Below, piece after piece: positions 9,298 to 17,527 of a stretch of DNA of 64,000 bases. Numbering within the stretch: the first letter of the stretch is position 1; the number at the start of each line of letters is the position of its first letter. This DNA comes from Halopenitus sp041821145 (GTDB lineage Archaea; Halobacteriota; Halobacteria; Halobacteriales; Haloferacaceae). The translations under genes were made by a program, and so were the position numbers. The stretch covers positions 1 to 64,000 of the forward strand of contig NZ_JBGUBC010000012.1 of NCBI RefSeq assembly GCF_041821145.1, read 5' to 3'. The notes below the pieces were generated by a model. The model was given only the letters and a program-made list of their open reading frames with translations. It was not told the DNA's origin and searched no databases.

Positions 9298-10347
9298 CTA
9301 ACGGCTGCCAGTCTGTTTGCAGTCTTCTGTGACTGGCAATTCAACGACAAACACGGCCCCCTCGGGTTCGTTGTCTTCAACCCAGACATCGCCACCGTAC
9401 GTGTCCACGAGTGTATTGACAAGATACAGGCCGACTCCCGTCCCGGGACTCTCTAATCCTTTCTCCCCCTGCCCGAATATGTCATCCTTCCGGGCATCCG
9501 GCACGCCCGGTCCGTTATCCGCCACCCGAACCCGAACTGTATCGTCATTCTCCTCCGCGGAGAGAGTAATCTCGGGTTTGTCTTTGTCGTTGTGCCGGAT
9601 CGCGTTTGTCAACAGATTCCTGAACACTGAATTGAGCAGCGAATTGGCCCGGACCTCCGTGTTCGGGAGTCCTCCGTCGACCCGGATTTCCGCGTTCGTA
9701 TTGGCTTGTCTCGCCTCAGTGAGCTCTTCTTTGGTGACGGAGTTGAGCTGGATCTGGTCGTTCTCGACGTGGGTTCCTAACATTACGTCGGCCAGATCCC
9801 CGGCGGTCGCGGTCAGAGCAATGACATCGTCGGAAACCTCGTTGATCGTCCGGAGGTGTTCTATCCCCTCCTCGTCGTCGACGTACGTCTCAAGCATGTC
9901 CGCGTAGGCGGTTATCAACTGGATGTCGTTGCGGATGTCGTGACGAAGGACCTGGTTGAGTATCTCGAGATTATTCCGCTGTTCTTCCGTCTGATTGATC
10001 GTCCGCTTGAAACTCTTCAGGGCCTCCTTCTGGGTCTGGAGGTGGTCGATCGTCCGGTTCATCGGCCGGAACAGTGTCAGGTACAACACCGGAAAAATCA
10101 GCAGTAGCAGTGCTGTCGAGTCCACCAGCGCCTCCGTCGCGGGATGAAGATCCCGAACCATCGCGTGGAGCAGCCCCATCACGATCACCTCGGCAACGAA
10201 GATGACCAGGACCAGATACGTGAGCATTCGTGTCGGAGAAAATTTGTGATCGTCCGAATCGGAAGTTAACTCCTCCTTGTATCGGAAGTTCGTCTCCGAA
10301 TTACTACTCTCGTCGCTTCCACCGTCTCGATCTTCTCGTGAACTCAT
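9298..10347 (-). CDS. Membrane-bound histidine kinase
   Basis: Protein of 349 residues. An acidic N-terminus is followed by two membrane helices (about 41-61 and 74-94) with almost no extracellular loop, then a coiled linker, HisKA with phospho-histidine H136 in NQVLRHDIRNDIQ, and a complete HATPase: N box NLLTNAIRHND, G1 VADNGPGVPD, G2 GTGVGLYLV. With so little external domain it probably senses a membrane or internal cue. No response regulator is adjacent, which is usual in haloarchaea. A perfect 10+10-base inverted repeat lies 45-66 bases upstream of its start. Confidence 0.9.
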   Translation of the reverse strand: MSSREDRDGGSDESSNSETNFRYKEELTSDSDDHKFSPTRMLTYLVLVIFVAEVIVMGLLHAMVRDLHPATEALVDSTALLLLIFPVLYLTLFRPMNRTIDHLQTQKEALKSFKRTINQTEEQRNNLEILNQVLRHDIRNDIQLITAYADMLETYVDDEEGIEHLRTINEVSDDVIALTATAGDLADVMLGTHVENDQIQLNSVTKEELTEARQANTNAEIRVDGGLPNTEVRANSLLNSVFRNLLTNAIRHNDKDKPEITLSAEENDDTVRVRVADNGPGVPDARKDDIFGQGEKGLESPGTGVGLYLVNTLVDTYGGDVWVEDNEPEGAVFVVELPVTEDCKQTGSR

Positions 10348-10391
10348 TCAGATTTTTTCCTCCATAAGACTCCACTATCCCCATCGAAATC

Positions 10392-10413
10392 CCCTCTCTC
10401 GACCGAGAGAGGG
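10392..10413. promoter_or_regulatory. Perfect inverted repeat upstream of histidine kinase
   Basis: CCCTCTCTCG and CGAGAGAGGG separated by AC: 10-base arms without mismatch, 45-66 bases before the kinase ATG at 10347. The position suits an operator. It could also form an RNA hairpin if transcription starts upstream, but a 2-base loop favours a protein-binding DNA site. Confidence 0.5.
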
Positions 10414-10778
10414 TCATTAGGGCAAGTCTCGGTTGCAAAATAGTAAAAGATGGTGGTGCAGAACGCTTCGACCCACGTTCGAGTTGTTCACCAGTAGTGG
10501 CGGGACGTTCTCGCAAATCAGATACGTTGGTCCTGTTGAAATCCTCAACCGATGAGAGGTTCTGGTCCTCAATCGCTCAATACAAGCGACTCACGTATGC
10601 GGCGCCGAATATACCTGACTCTTGTCAGAAACTGCGTGCAAGATATAGAGAATGTAGTTAGCAAGCTCACCTCGTTTGTTTCGAGCAATCAGCGTTGAAC
10701 CAGCCGTTAGAACAAGCGTATGTATCTACCAGCGTCCTCGGCGACACCTTTTACTCCTGAGCGATTGTTCATCTTAGT
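10414..10778. other. Intergenic region, no gene seen
   Basis: No supported coding frame. GC is low compared with the rest of the window. The last 30 bases carry the promoter of the following small gene (TTTTACT near 10750-10756). Confidence 0.45.
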
Positions 10779-10922
10779 ATGTCGAGGACAATTGAACTCA
10801 ATGATGAACTGGTCGAGCGTCTGGAAACGCATCTTGAGGAAGACGAAACAATGGAAGAATTCATCGAGGAACTCGTGAATATCTACGAACAGGAGGGGCG
10901 TTTCAGTGACCCAGGTCTATAA
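10779..10922 (+). CDS. Small DUF7557-like / RHH-like protein
   Basis: A 47-residue protein, MSRTIELNDELVERLETHLE then DDETMEEFIEELVNIYEQEG. The beta strand followed by two acidic helices resembles the small DUF7557-type haloarchaeal proteins and the N-terminal part of ribbon-helix-helix antitoxins. The start is supported by TTTTACT about 27 bases upstream, fitting leaderless transcription. No toxin-like gene is next to it, so I do not call a toxin-antitoxin pair. The function is unknown. Confidence 0.6.
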   Translation: MSRTIELNDELVERLETHLEEDETMEEFIEELVNIYEQEGRFSDPGL

Positions 10923-11321
10923 ATCGGAGTCCAGAATATCGGCCATAGATAGTACTGCACGATTCTAATACCCACGCTCTTGAGCTGTTACCGTACAAGA
11001 TACGCGCCTTGTCTCTCGTATGGCTGTTTGGGTGTGCGCTAATTGCAGTCTTCGGTGATTAGTTCGGTTCGAATTTTCAAGCGCTCACATCGAGAACGAC
11101 CGGTCGCGCACGGGAGCGGTTCTGGAACTACTCGTCGCCCGTCGGACTCCCGCCCCCTCCAAGCCCATGACCGCAATTCCAAACTCGCTCTCACAGAAGC
11201 GAACGAAGCTCTGGATGCCGCTCAGATAGGTGCCCAATCTCTGCCTTAATTTAAAATGTAAGCGACCGACGTGTTAATTCCTACCTGTGATTTCCCGCTT
11301 TAGCTGTATGCAGGCGCTAAG
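10923..11321. other. Gene-poor accessory DNA with repeat copy B
   Basis: About 400 bases with no convincing gene. The segment 11004-11087 repeats 8624-8687 with divergence. The short frame at 11043-11249 lacks motifs and is not annotated. Confidence 0.4.
11004..11087 (+). repeat. Diverged repeat copy B
   Basis: Counterpart of 8624-8687, with the same spaced conserved blocks and an insertion of about 20 bases. Both copies lie in the low-GC accessory region. Confidence 0.4.
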
Positions 11322-11384
11322 CCCCCACCTCAACGAGCGCCGGGCTTCCGACGGGTGTCGGAAGCACAAGCGAGTAGGGTGGGG
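11322..11384 (+). mobile_element. Relic IS200/IS605 (IS1341-type) right-end hairpin 1
   Basis: Stem CCCCCACCT / AGGGTGGGG (one bulge) enclosing CAACGAGCG, an inner hairpin, and AAGCGAGTAGGG. It has the same architecture as the right end of the intact TnpB element at 28146-28202. No intact transposase is attached. Confidence 0.6.
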
Positions 11385-11458
11385 ATACAGCGCCGTCGTC
11401 GTTTATTTTCGTGTGAATCGGTGTCCTTACTACTCCGGCGGTTGAATGCGGTAGTACG

Positions 11459-11692
11459 ATGCTCGCCACGCCTTCGGCGTTGTTCAAACGCGACAAGAAG
11501 CGTGCAACGTCGGTTGTGGTCGAGTGTCCAATCGGTAGGAGTGGGACACTCCGAACCGCCTGTAAAGGGGAATCGCCTGCGGAGTCTGGAACCACTGTGC
11601 CCACGCCGGGTACAAGCTCCGACGCACAAACAGGAAGCCCCGACCTCAACAAGCGAGGGCCGAGTAGGCCCGAGCGCGGTAGGTCGGGGTAG
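11459..11692 (+). pseudogene. Decayed TnpB C-terminal tail
   Basis: The frame ends SDAQTGSPDLNKRGPSRPER then GRSG-stop, with the stop inside an IS1341-type right-end hairpin, exactly as the intact TnpB at 28170 ends inside its own right end. The catalytic RuvC part is missing, so this is at most the variable tail of a TnpB. The 5' limit is arbitrary. Confidence 0.45.
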
Positions 11693-11697
11693 TTCAC
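11638..11697 (+). mobile_element. Relic IS1341-type right-end hairpin 2
   Basis: Perfect stem CCCCGACCT (11638-11646) / AGGTCGGGG (11681-11689) enclosing CAACAAGCG, an inner hairpin and GAGCGCGGT, followed by TAGTTCAC. The intact element ends TAGTTGAC at the same place, so the boundary is probably at 11697. Confidence 0.6.
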
Positions 11698-11742
11698 AGA
11701 ACTATCATAAGTTCTCAAGTGCACGACCGGCAAAGTTTTCGT

Positions 11743-12066
11743 ATGGACCTGGGAATCATCCTGGAGACAAACGACTCCGAGCGAGTTTGGAACGCGTTCC
11801 GCCTAGCGAATACAGCGCTTGATTCGGACCACACGGTTGAGATTTTCCTCCTCGGAGATGGGGTCGAAGCACCGGATCTGGAGCATGAGAAATTCAATCC
11901 ACACGGGGTGATGCTCAAGTACACCCAAAACGGGGGCGAACTCTACGCCTGCGGAACGTGTCTCGATTCCCGCGACATCGAAGCGGACGATCTCCGGCCC
12001 CGAGGAACGATGGAGGACTATCTCAGAATCGTTGAAGAGGCCGATAAGGTGCTTACGATCGGGTGA
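11743..12066 (+). CDS. DsrE-family protein
   Basis: Small cytoplasmic protein of 107 residues. It begins MDLGIILETNDSERVWNAFR and continues VEIFLLGDGVEAP, the DsrE/DsrF alpha-beta core. A candidate active cysteine pair lies in YACGTCLDSRDIEADD, at the position where DsrE-like proteins carry a reactive cysteine. Family members take part in sulfur transfer or thiol chemistry, but the substrate here is unknown. The ATG at 11743 fits family length. It is wedged between IS relics and a recombinase remnant, so it may be part of the accessory island. Confidence 0.75.
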   Translation: MDLGIILETNDSERVWNAFRLANTALDSDHTVEIFLLGDGVEAPDLEHEKFNPHGVMLKYTQNGGELYACGTCLDSRDIEADDLRPRGTMEDYLRIVEEADKVLTIG

Positions 12067-12600
12067 TCAAGTATTTCTCCGACGGATTCTCCGTCCGATT
12101 CGTCGGCAGCCTGTTCGCTCTGTTGTGTCTGTTCTACGTGCTCGTCCCATCTGAACATCTTCGCCGGGTCCGGTGAAGGATCGTAGTTGCTGGAGTAGCC
12201 AGCCGGGACCCCGTTGAGGTACTCCGGGAGTTCGTCGACGCCAAGCGCGCGTCGACCGAAGGCACGGAGGCACTGTCGGTACTCACGGTTCGTCTCCTCG
12301 CTCTCGTCGGTCCGATTGATCCAGCGGACGGTATCCTCGGCGGCCTTCCGCTTCTCGAGGGCGTCCGCGAGACCGCCAACCTCGCGAGCCATCTTGACGC
12401 TCCGCATCAAGACGTCGCTGTGCTGGCTCGCCGAGAATTCTCTCCGACCCCGGAGTTCGATCGTCGGTGTGCGTCGAGAATCACCTCAGCATCGGCGGCA
12501 CTCATCCCGTCGCTATCCGTACAGCGTTCCACGTTTCGCTGGATAGCTCTCTCCGGCTGCTCGGTCAGATACACGCCATTGATATGTGGCCAAATACCGA
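12067..12600 (-). pseudogene. Tyrosine-recombinase (integrase) remnant, frameshifted
   Basis: The minus strand encodes the N-terminal, DNA-binding part of a haloarchaeal tyrosine recombinase: KMAREVGGLADALEKRKAAE, then WINRTDESEETNREYRQCLR, then GYSSNYDPSPDPAKMFRWDE. Upstream, IQRNVERCTDSDGMSAADAE continues the homology in a different frame, so there is a frameshift around 12440-12480. The catalytic C-terminal half (R, HxxR, Y) is absent; similarity stops near 12130, just before the DsrE gene. It lies where low-GC DNA gives way to high-GC DNA, and probably marks the edge of a decayed integrated element. Confidence 0.75.
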
Positions 12601-12702
12601 GTTCGGAACCCACTCCGGCCACTCCCCGTTTCAGACGACTCGGTGTGCACCTGAGCGGACGGTCCGCCGGGACTTATTGGGCTTCATCGCTGATGGGTGT
12701 CC

Positions 12703-13029
12703 ATGAGCCTCGATCGATACGCCGACGCTATCGCCGACCTCGATCCCGACCGCGGTGACGTGGAGACCGCCGAACTCGTCGTCACCGACGACGTGCTCGT
12801 CAAGGCGTTCGTGCTTGGTCCCGACGCTGAGATCGAACCGCACGAACACGCCGACGCGACGAACGTGTTTCACGTTCTGGAGGGGACTCCAACGGTGATC
12901 AAAGAGGGGGAGCGCGACCGTCTCACAGCCCCCGCCGTCGTCCCCAACGAGCGCGGCGACATCCACGGCGCTGTAAACGAGACCGACGAGCGTGCCGTGC
13001 TTACCGCGAGCCTCTGCCCGCTTCCGTGA
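12703..13029 (+). CDS. Cupin-domain protein
   Basis: Single cupin barrel, 108 residues. The metal-binding pattern is visible: EPHEHADATNVFHVLEG (H-x-H with the later E/H) and VPNERGDIHGAVNETDE for the second motif. Possible roles are a small metal-dependent enzyme or a ligand-sensing protein; no partner fixes the substrate. I chose the ATG at 12703 rather than the GTG two codons upstream. The rhodanese gene follows within 2 bases, so they are likely cotranscribed. Confidence 0.8.
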   Translation: MSLDRYADAIADLDPDRGDVETAELVVTDDVLVKAFVLGPDAEIEPHEHADATNVFHVLEGTPTVIKEGERDRLTAPAVVPNERGDIHGAVNETDERAVLTASLCPLP

Positions 13030-13031
13030 GA

Positions 13032-13418
13032 ATGGTCGCCGAGATCGATGCTGCGGAACTCGCGGCGCTGCTCCAGGACGGCGATTCACCCACGATCGTG
13101 GACATCCGGTCGAGGCGTGCATTCGATCGCGGACACCTCCCCGGAAGCCGCAACCTGCCGTTTCCGGAGCTCACGACACGAGTCAGCGAACTCGAGGACG
13201 CAGCCCGGATCGTGACGGTCTGTCCTCACGGCGTCTCCAGCCAACAGGCTGCGGCCCTCATCAGCTCGTACGCGGGCACCGCGGACGCTCGCGTCGAGAG
13301 CCTCCGTGGCGGCTTGGAGGGGTGGAACGGTCCGCTGGAGTCAACCGCCGCGTCCGGAACCCGTGATGAGGACCGCGGTGCAGGTGAGACTGGAGAGGGT
13401 CCGGAAGCTCCCTTTTGA
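13032..13418 (+). CDS. Rhodanese-like protein
   Basis: Single rhodanese domain of 128 residues. The active-site cysteine is in VTVCPHGVSSQQAA. The domain begins with IVDIRSRRAFDRGHLPGSRN (the D-x-R and GHLPG motifs) and ends at LRGGLEGW, the family's closing motif. It probably transfers sulfane sulfur or senses oxidants. It follows the cupin by 2 bases; the GTG at 13026 is an alternative start overlapping the cupin stop. The C-terminal tail (GTRDEDRGAGETGEGPEAPF) is disordered and ends just before a hexanucleotide repeat. Confidence 0.85.
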   Translation: MVAEIDAAELAALLQDGDSPTIVDIRSRRAFDRGHLPGSRNLPFPELTTRVSELEDAARIVTVCPHGVSSQQAAALISSYAGTADARVESLRGGLEGWNGPLESTAASGTRDEDRGAGETGEGPEAPF

Positions 13419-13427
13419 GAGCCGTCC

Positions 13428-13466
13428 GTCCCCGTCCCCGTCCCCGTCCCCGTCCCCGTCCCCGTC
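13428..13466. repeat. Hexanucleotide tandem repeat (GTCCCC)n
   Basis: Six perfect copies of GTCCCC plus a partial GTC, beginning 10 bases after the rhodanese stop and lying between two convergent genes. Slippage at such tracts is common, so copy number may vary between strains. Confidence 0.85.
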
Positions 13467-13507
13467 GTTGCTCCCCGCTTACGATCGCCGCCATTCTGAA
13501 GTCTCAC

Positions 13508-15601
13508 TCACTGTCGTCGCCGTGCGAGGATCATCACGGTCGCCATCGCGGTCACGAGTGCGACTACTGCGTGAGCACCTGCGAATCCTGGCGTTCGTTC
13601 GCTTGTCGGCGAGGCGTTTCCACCGGTTGATGCGTTCGTTTCCGACCCGTCGGTCGTCTCTGGCGGATCGACGGTCACCGTTGTGTGTTCCTTGCCGATC
13701 TCGATCGTCGTCTCGCCGGCCTCGTTCAGGGTTACGGTCGCGCCGATCGTCTCCGTCTCGCCGGCGTCGAGCGTCACTTCGTGGGTCGCTTCGGCCGCTC
13801 CGTTCACCGACAGCACGAACGCCTCACGTGCGGGGATCGACTCCGGATTTTCGACGGTCGCGCTCACACGCACCTCCTCGCCAGCCGTAACCCGATCGGG
13901 CTTGACTGACAACTCCCGAACGCGCGGTGTCGCCGGCTCGACGACCGTCACCGCGATCCCCTCGTCGTCGACGGTCACCTCGTGGCTGCCGGGCTCCGTG
14001 AACGCGTGCTTGAGGGTTTCGACGGTCGTCTCGCCGGCGCCGAGTTCCCCTTCCCGGGTCGCCACGACTACACCATCGACGCGCATTGTGAGGGCGTACT
14101 CGCCGGCAGTACCGCCGCTGTTCGAGACGCGAACCCGGACCTGGAGGCTCTCGCCGGGAACGATCGTCGCCGGATTCGGATCGATCGCTTGGTCGCGGTA
14201 CTCGCCGGTAACACGAACCGAATCCGGATCGTCGATCGAGACGTAGATCCGGCTCGGAAGCCGTCCGAATGCTTCGTCGTGAGCGGATCGGTCCCATGCC
14301 GCGGGAACCGCATCGGTGGTCGTCAGTCGCTCGGCGTCGTCGCGAACCTCACGTCCGGCAGCCTCCCGGACGTATTCGAGCACGTCGTCGTTCCTCACCT
14401 CCCCGTTCTTCGCGTTGACTCGGCGGAGGACGGTTGCAATCGTCCGTCCACCGTCCGTCGAAAGCCGCATTCGTCGGTCGATCTCGCTGACAACGAGTGC
14501 CCCCTTTCTATACTCGGCGGCATTTCGCCAGGTGTTCGGCCGGGTGAGAATCGAGTCGGCCTGCGGTTCGCGTTCGCCGCGCCGGAGTACACGCCGGAAC
14601 GCATCGAAGTCGACACCACCACGTTCGAGGGTCAACAGGGCCGCGTAGTAGGTCGCCGACGCCTCAGTGATCCACTGCCCCGAGGTGGTGGTGGAATAGT
14701 CCTGACGCGTGTGGACGTATTCATGGACCCAGACGTTGTCGGCCGTGTCCGTTCGTTCGGGATCTCGCACCCACATGTCGGCTGATCCCGTCTGGAGTCC
14801 GCGGACGCTCCAGCCGACCTCGTCGGTCGGTGCGGCGATCACGAACACCGTCTCGTCGCGGTCGCCGATCGGGAGCGCTCCCGATGCGTGCTCGAGTGAC
14901 GCCAATATCTCAGTCGGTGAATCGGCCAGTTCAGCACTTTCCGGCACGATCAGTCGGAACTGCTGGCCGTGTGCCTCGCGGACGTGTTCCTCGTAGGGGC
15001 CGAGGTAGGCCATTCGGTCACTCGCGGCGCCCTCGCCTGCAACGACGTTCTCGCGAGTGACGCGTACGTCACGGGTCTGATGCGGCTGGCGCCAACTAAC
15101 GTTGACCGCCGGTGGCTGGACGATCGCCCACTCGCCCACGCCGACGAAGAGGTATTGTCCACCTCCCTCGAGCGGACCGGCCCGCTCGCGGGTGCGATTG
15201 GCCGGCATTCGGTAGGAGACACGCGGGGTCGACGTCCGGCCGTCCCAGACCCACGTCGTTTCGTCCTCACGGGTGAACCCGTTCGTCGTCATCCCGTGTG
15301 CACTCTCGGGAAGGAATATCCGCAGTTCGGTTACCTGATCGGGGATCCGAACTTGGGTTCTGACGCCGTATTCTCCGGTGCGGTCGACCTGCCGCAAGGT
15401 GTTCTCAAGGCGGATCGTGTCCGACCCCTCGATGGCGGCGGTCTCCCGCTCGTCAGATCCGCTCGCATCGATCGTGTTCGTCGTTGCGCCGTGTGCCTCT
15501 CCCGTGAGCGGAATTCCCGCGAATGCAACCGTAAAAATGAGCGTCGCCAGAACGATCGCGACTCCCAACCTTCCGGTTTCGATCCGGATCGATCCGCGCA
15601 T
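13508..15601 (-). CDS. Secreted M1-like metallopeptidase with CARDB-type and PGF-CTERM-like tail
   Basis: Exported protein of 697 residues. A signal peptide (about 9-38, LGVAIVLATLIFTVAFAGIP) is followed by a beta-rich region and a gluzincin-like catalytic domain with HEYVH at 293-297 (HEXXH zinc site) and WITEASATYYAAL downstream, where the third zinc ligand glutamate is expected. Two CARDB-like Ig-type domains follow (about 465-640), then a Thr/Ser/Asn-rich stalk. The C-terminus TPGFAGAHAVVALVTAMATV then an RRR cluster resembles the PGF-CTERM sorting signal used by archaeosortase A, so it is probably anchored to the cell surface. I chose the ATG at 15601, which places the signal peptide at the N-terminus. 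Confidence 0.82.
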   Translation of the reverse strand: MRGSIRIETGRLGVAIVLATLIFTVAFAGIPLTGEAHGATTNTIDASGSDERETAAIEGSDTIRLENTLRQVDRTGEYGVRTQVRIPDQVTELRIFLPESAHGMTTNGFTREDETTWVWDGRTSTPRVSYRMPANRTRERAGPLEGGGQYLFVGVGEWAIVQPPAVNVSWRQPHQTRDVRVTRENVVAGEGAASDRMAYLGPYEEHVREAHGQQFRLIVPESAELADSPTEILASLEHASGALPIGDRDETVFVIAAPTDEVGWSVRGLQTGSADMWVRDPERTDTADNVWVHEYVHTRQDYSTTTSGQWITEASATYYAALLTLERGGVDFDAFRRVLRRGEREPQADSILTRPNTWRNAAEYRKGALVVSEIDRRMRLSTDGGRTIATVLRRVNAKNGEVRNDDVLEYVREAAGREVRDDAERLTTTDAVPAAWDRSAHDEAFGRLPSRIYVSIDDPDSVRVTGEYRDQAIDPNPATIVPGESLQVRVRVSNSGGTAGEYALTMRVDGVVVATREGELGAGETTVETLKHAFTEPGSHEVTVDDEGIAVTVVEPATPRVRELSVKPDRVTAGEEVRVSATVENPESIPAREAFVLSVNGAAEATHEVTLDAGETETIGATVTLNEAGETTIEIGKEHTTVTVDPPETTDGSETNASTGGNASPTSERTPGFAGAHAVVALVTAMATVMILARRRQ

Positions 15602-15680
15602 ACAGGGACTGACTCGGCGGACCAAATTAGGGGTTCGGGATCGCCGATCTCGGCGTGAACCGTACAACTGTCTGACAAAC

Positions 15681-15688
15681 GTTTAAGT
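15681..15688 (+). promoter_or_regulatory. TATA box of the RHH/coiled-coil gene
   Basis: GTTTAAGT centred about 26-28 bases before the ATGs at 15710 and 15713. It supports a leaderless start there rather than at the ATG at 15692. Confidence 0.6.
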
Positions 15689-15709
15689 ATCATGCGGCTC
15701 CAAGAGCCG

Positions 15710-16117
15710 ATGATGGGCAACAAGAACAAGACCATCTCGTTTCGCGTCAACGAGGACGCCTTCGAGACGCTTCGCGAGATCGCCGAAGAGCGGGACATCT
15801 CGCTTTCCGCCGTGTTCCGCGATTACGTGGACACACTGGTTGCCCACGACGGCAAGGTGCGGGTCGTTCCCGAACACCAACTAGAGAACGCGGGCGATGG
15901 CGACGACTCGTTCCCCCCGAAAGTCGAGGTCCCCAAGAGCTTCATTCGCGAACACGAGCGGCTCGAACTGGAGGCTGACCACCTCCGTGAGCAACTCGAA
16001 GAGCACAAACGCTACGTGACCTACCTCCGCGAGCAGCTCGAAGACGAGGACGAGGAGGTCATCCAACTCGAGGATCTGGACGGCGAGCCCGACGAACCCT
16101 CCTTCAGACTCGGGTGA
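15710..16117 (+). CDS. Ribbon-helix-helix protein with C-terminal coiled coil
   Basis: About 135 residues. The N-terminal MMGNKNKTISFRVNEDAFET then ISLSAVFRDYVDTLV fits a ribbon-helix-helix DNA-binding fold. The C-terminal half (about 80-120) is a heptad-patterned acidic coiled coil (EHERLELEADHLREQLEEHK), probably for oligomerisation. The promoter position supports a start at 15710 or 15713. It is likely a chromosome-associated or regulatory DNA-binding protein; the target is unknown. It is divergent from the metallopeptidase gene, so it could regulate that gene, but this is only positional. Confidence 0.75.
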   Translation: MMGNKNKTISFRVNEDAFETLREIAEERDISLSAVFRDYVDTLVAHDGKVRVVPEHQLENAGDGDDSFPPKVEVPKSFIREHERLELEADHLREQLEEHKRYVTYLREQLEDEDEEVIQLEDLDGEPDEPSFRLG

Positions 16118-16171
16118 ACGGACTCGGTGTTTCTCAACTGCGTTCCGTTCGTTCGGCGATTTCACCTCACC

Positions 16172-17377
16172 TCACCTCGCGAGTGCGTCGAACTCCGCCG
16201 CTGACGTCCGTGTTCCCTTCGTGATCAACACGTCGCCCGCCCGTATCTTGGTGTCCAGGTCGGGACCGACCAGCCACCCCTCCTCGGGACGGCGGATCGC
16301 CAACACGCTCGTGGAGACGGCGGTCTCGGGAACGCCCTCTCGGACGGTGGTGCCGTCGAGTTCGCTTCCCGCGCGGACGGTCGTTCGAGTGATGATCTCA
16401 TCGGATTCCTGGACTGCGAGTTCGACGACCGGGTGAACCTCCAGATCGCGAAGCACGCCCTCGCTGATCTCCAGTGCCGCATCGGAGATAACCTCCGTGG
16501 AGATGCCCAGATGGATGAGTCCGCGAAGCGCGACCGGATCGTCGGCCTCGGCAGCCGCCTGCAGCGTCCAGGCCTCGAAGCGCGACTGTAACGCGTCGAC
16601 CTCCACCTCAAGATTGGCTACCTCCTCGGCCAGTTCTTCGGTGTCGAAAAGTACCGATCCGTAGGCGAGATCGACGGCAAGTTCCGAGAGGTTCTTCATC
16701 AGGACGATCGAATCGACGGCCCGTTCGAGGTTGGGGACGTCGGGCTCGATCGGCTCGTCCGGCTCGTAGGTCTCGCCGGTCGCGGTCTCGTGAACGTCGG
16801 GGATCGATGCCTCGGGTCCCCGAAGGATCGCCACGTCGCCCGCCTGTAACTCCGTGTTTGGACCGGGGTTGCGGATCCACTCCTGTGACCGCCGGATCGC
16901 GATCACCCGCACGCCGGTCTCCGATTCGAGGTCGATGTCCGCGAGCGTTCGTCCGGCGTACGGCGACTCGGGGTCGATCTCGCCGCGGACTAGCATCTCG
17001 ACGGCCTCCGAGAGGGCGCCGCGCATCGCGTCCGGAAGGCCGATCTCCTCTAAGACGATCTTCGCGATGTCACCTGCGGCATCGCTCACCTTGTCGGCCC
17101 CGGCGACGACTCCGAGGACGGGCGCGAGTTGTTCGGCCTCGTTCGGGTTGCGCGCCGCGAGCATGAGACTCATTCGCGCGCGCAACTGGAGGACGTCCAT
17201 CCGGTTTTCGAGTTCGAGGACCTCCCGGGCGACGTCGGTGCTTTGGTGGAGCACGGCCGAGTAGGACAGATCGATGAGGAGCTCCGCGGTATCTTTCATC
17301 TCGACGAGCAGGTCCTTCACGCTCGTTGGCTCGTATTCGACTGTCTCGGGAGGGCCAGACCCCTCGAATCGTCCCAT
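16172..17377 (-). CDS. Tandem PhoU-TrkA_C regulatory protein
   Basis: Cytoplasmic protein of 401 residues with an internal duplication: PhoU-like helical domain (about 17-100), TrkA_C/RCK_C (about 120-195, with GVRVIAIRR and AGDVAILRGP), then PhoU again (about 215-300) and TrkA_C again (about 315-398, with TSVLAIRRPEEGW and AGDVLITKG). TrkA_C domains bind nucleotides or small ligands and gate ion transport. Haloarchaeal proteins of this layout are often annotated as potassium-channel related, but this one has no membrane segment, so it would have to act on a separate transporter. None is encoded next to it. Confidence 0.8.
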   Translation of the reverse strand: MGRFEGSGPPETVEYEPTSVKDLLVEMKDTAELLIDLSYSAVLHQSTDVAREVLELENRMDVLQLRARMSLMLAARNPNEAEQLAPVLGVVAGADKVSDAAGDIAKIVLEEIGLPDAMRGALSEAVEMLVRGEIDPESPYAGRTLADIDLESETGVRVIAIRRSQEWIRNPGPNTELQAGDVAILRGPEASIPDVHETATGETYEPDEPIEPDVPNLERAVDSIVLMKNLSELAVDLAYGSVLFDTEELAEEVANLEVEVDALQSRFEAWTLQAAAEADDPVALRGLIHLGISTEVISDAALEISEGVLRDLEVHPVVELAVQESDEIITRTTVRAGSELDGTTVREGVPETAVSTSVLAIRRPEEGWLVGPDLDTKIRAGDVLITKGTRTSAAEFDALAR

Positions 17378-17527
17378 GACTCACACTCGCCGTGGCGTCC
17401 CAAAAGCCTTGTTACGGCGTGATCGGGCCTCGTCTCCCCGATCAGCTCTCGCCGGCGAAGATCCACATCTGTGGATCGTACTGGCGTTCCAAAACCGTTT
17501 TTGCACACGACTTCGCAGTATTGATCG

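Noticed and set aside
10779..10922. Toxin-antitoxin pair
   Set aside because: The small protein is antitoxin-like in shape, but no toxin-like gene lies next to it.
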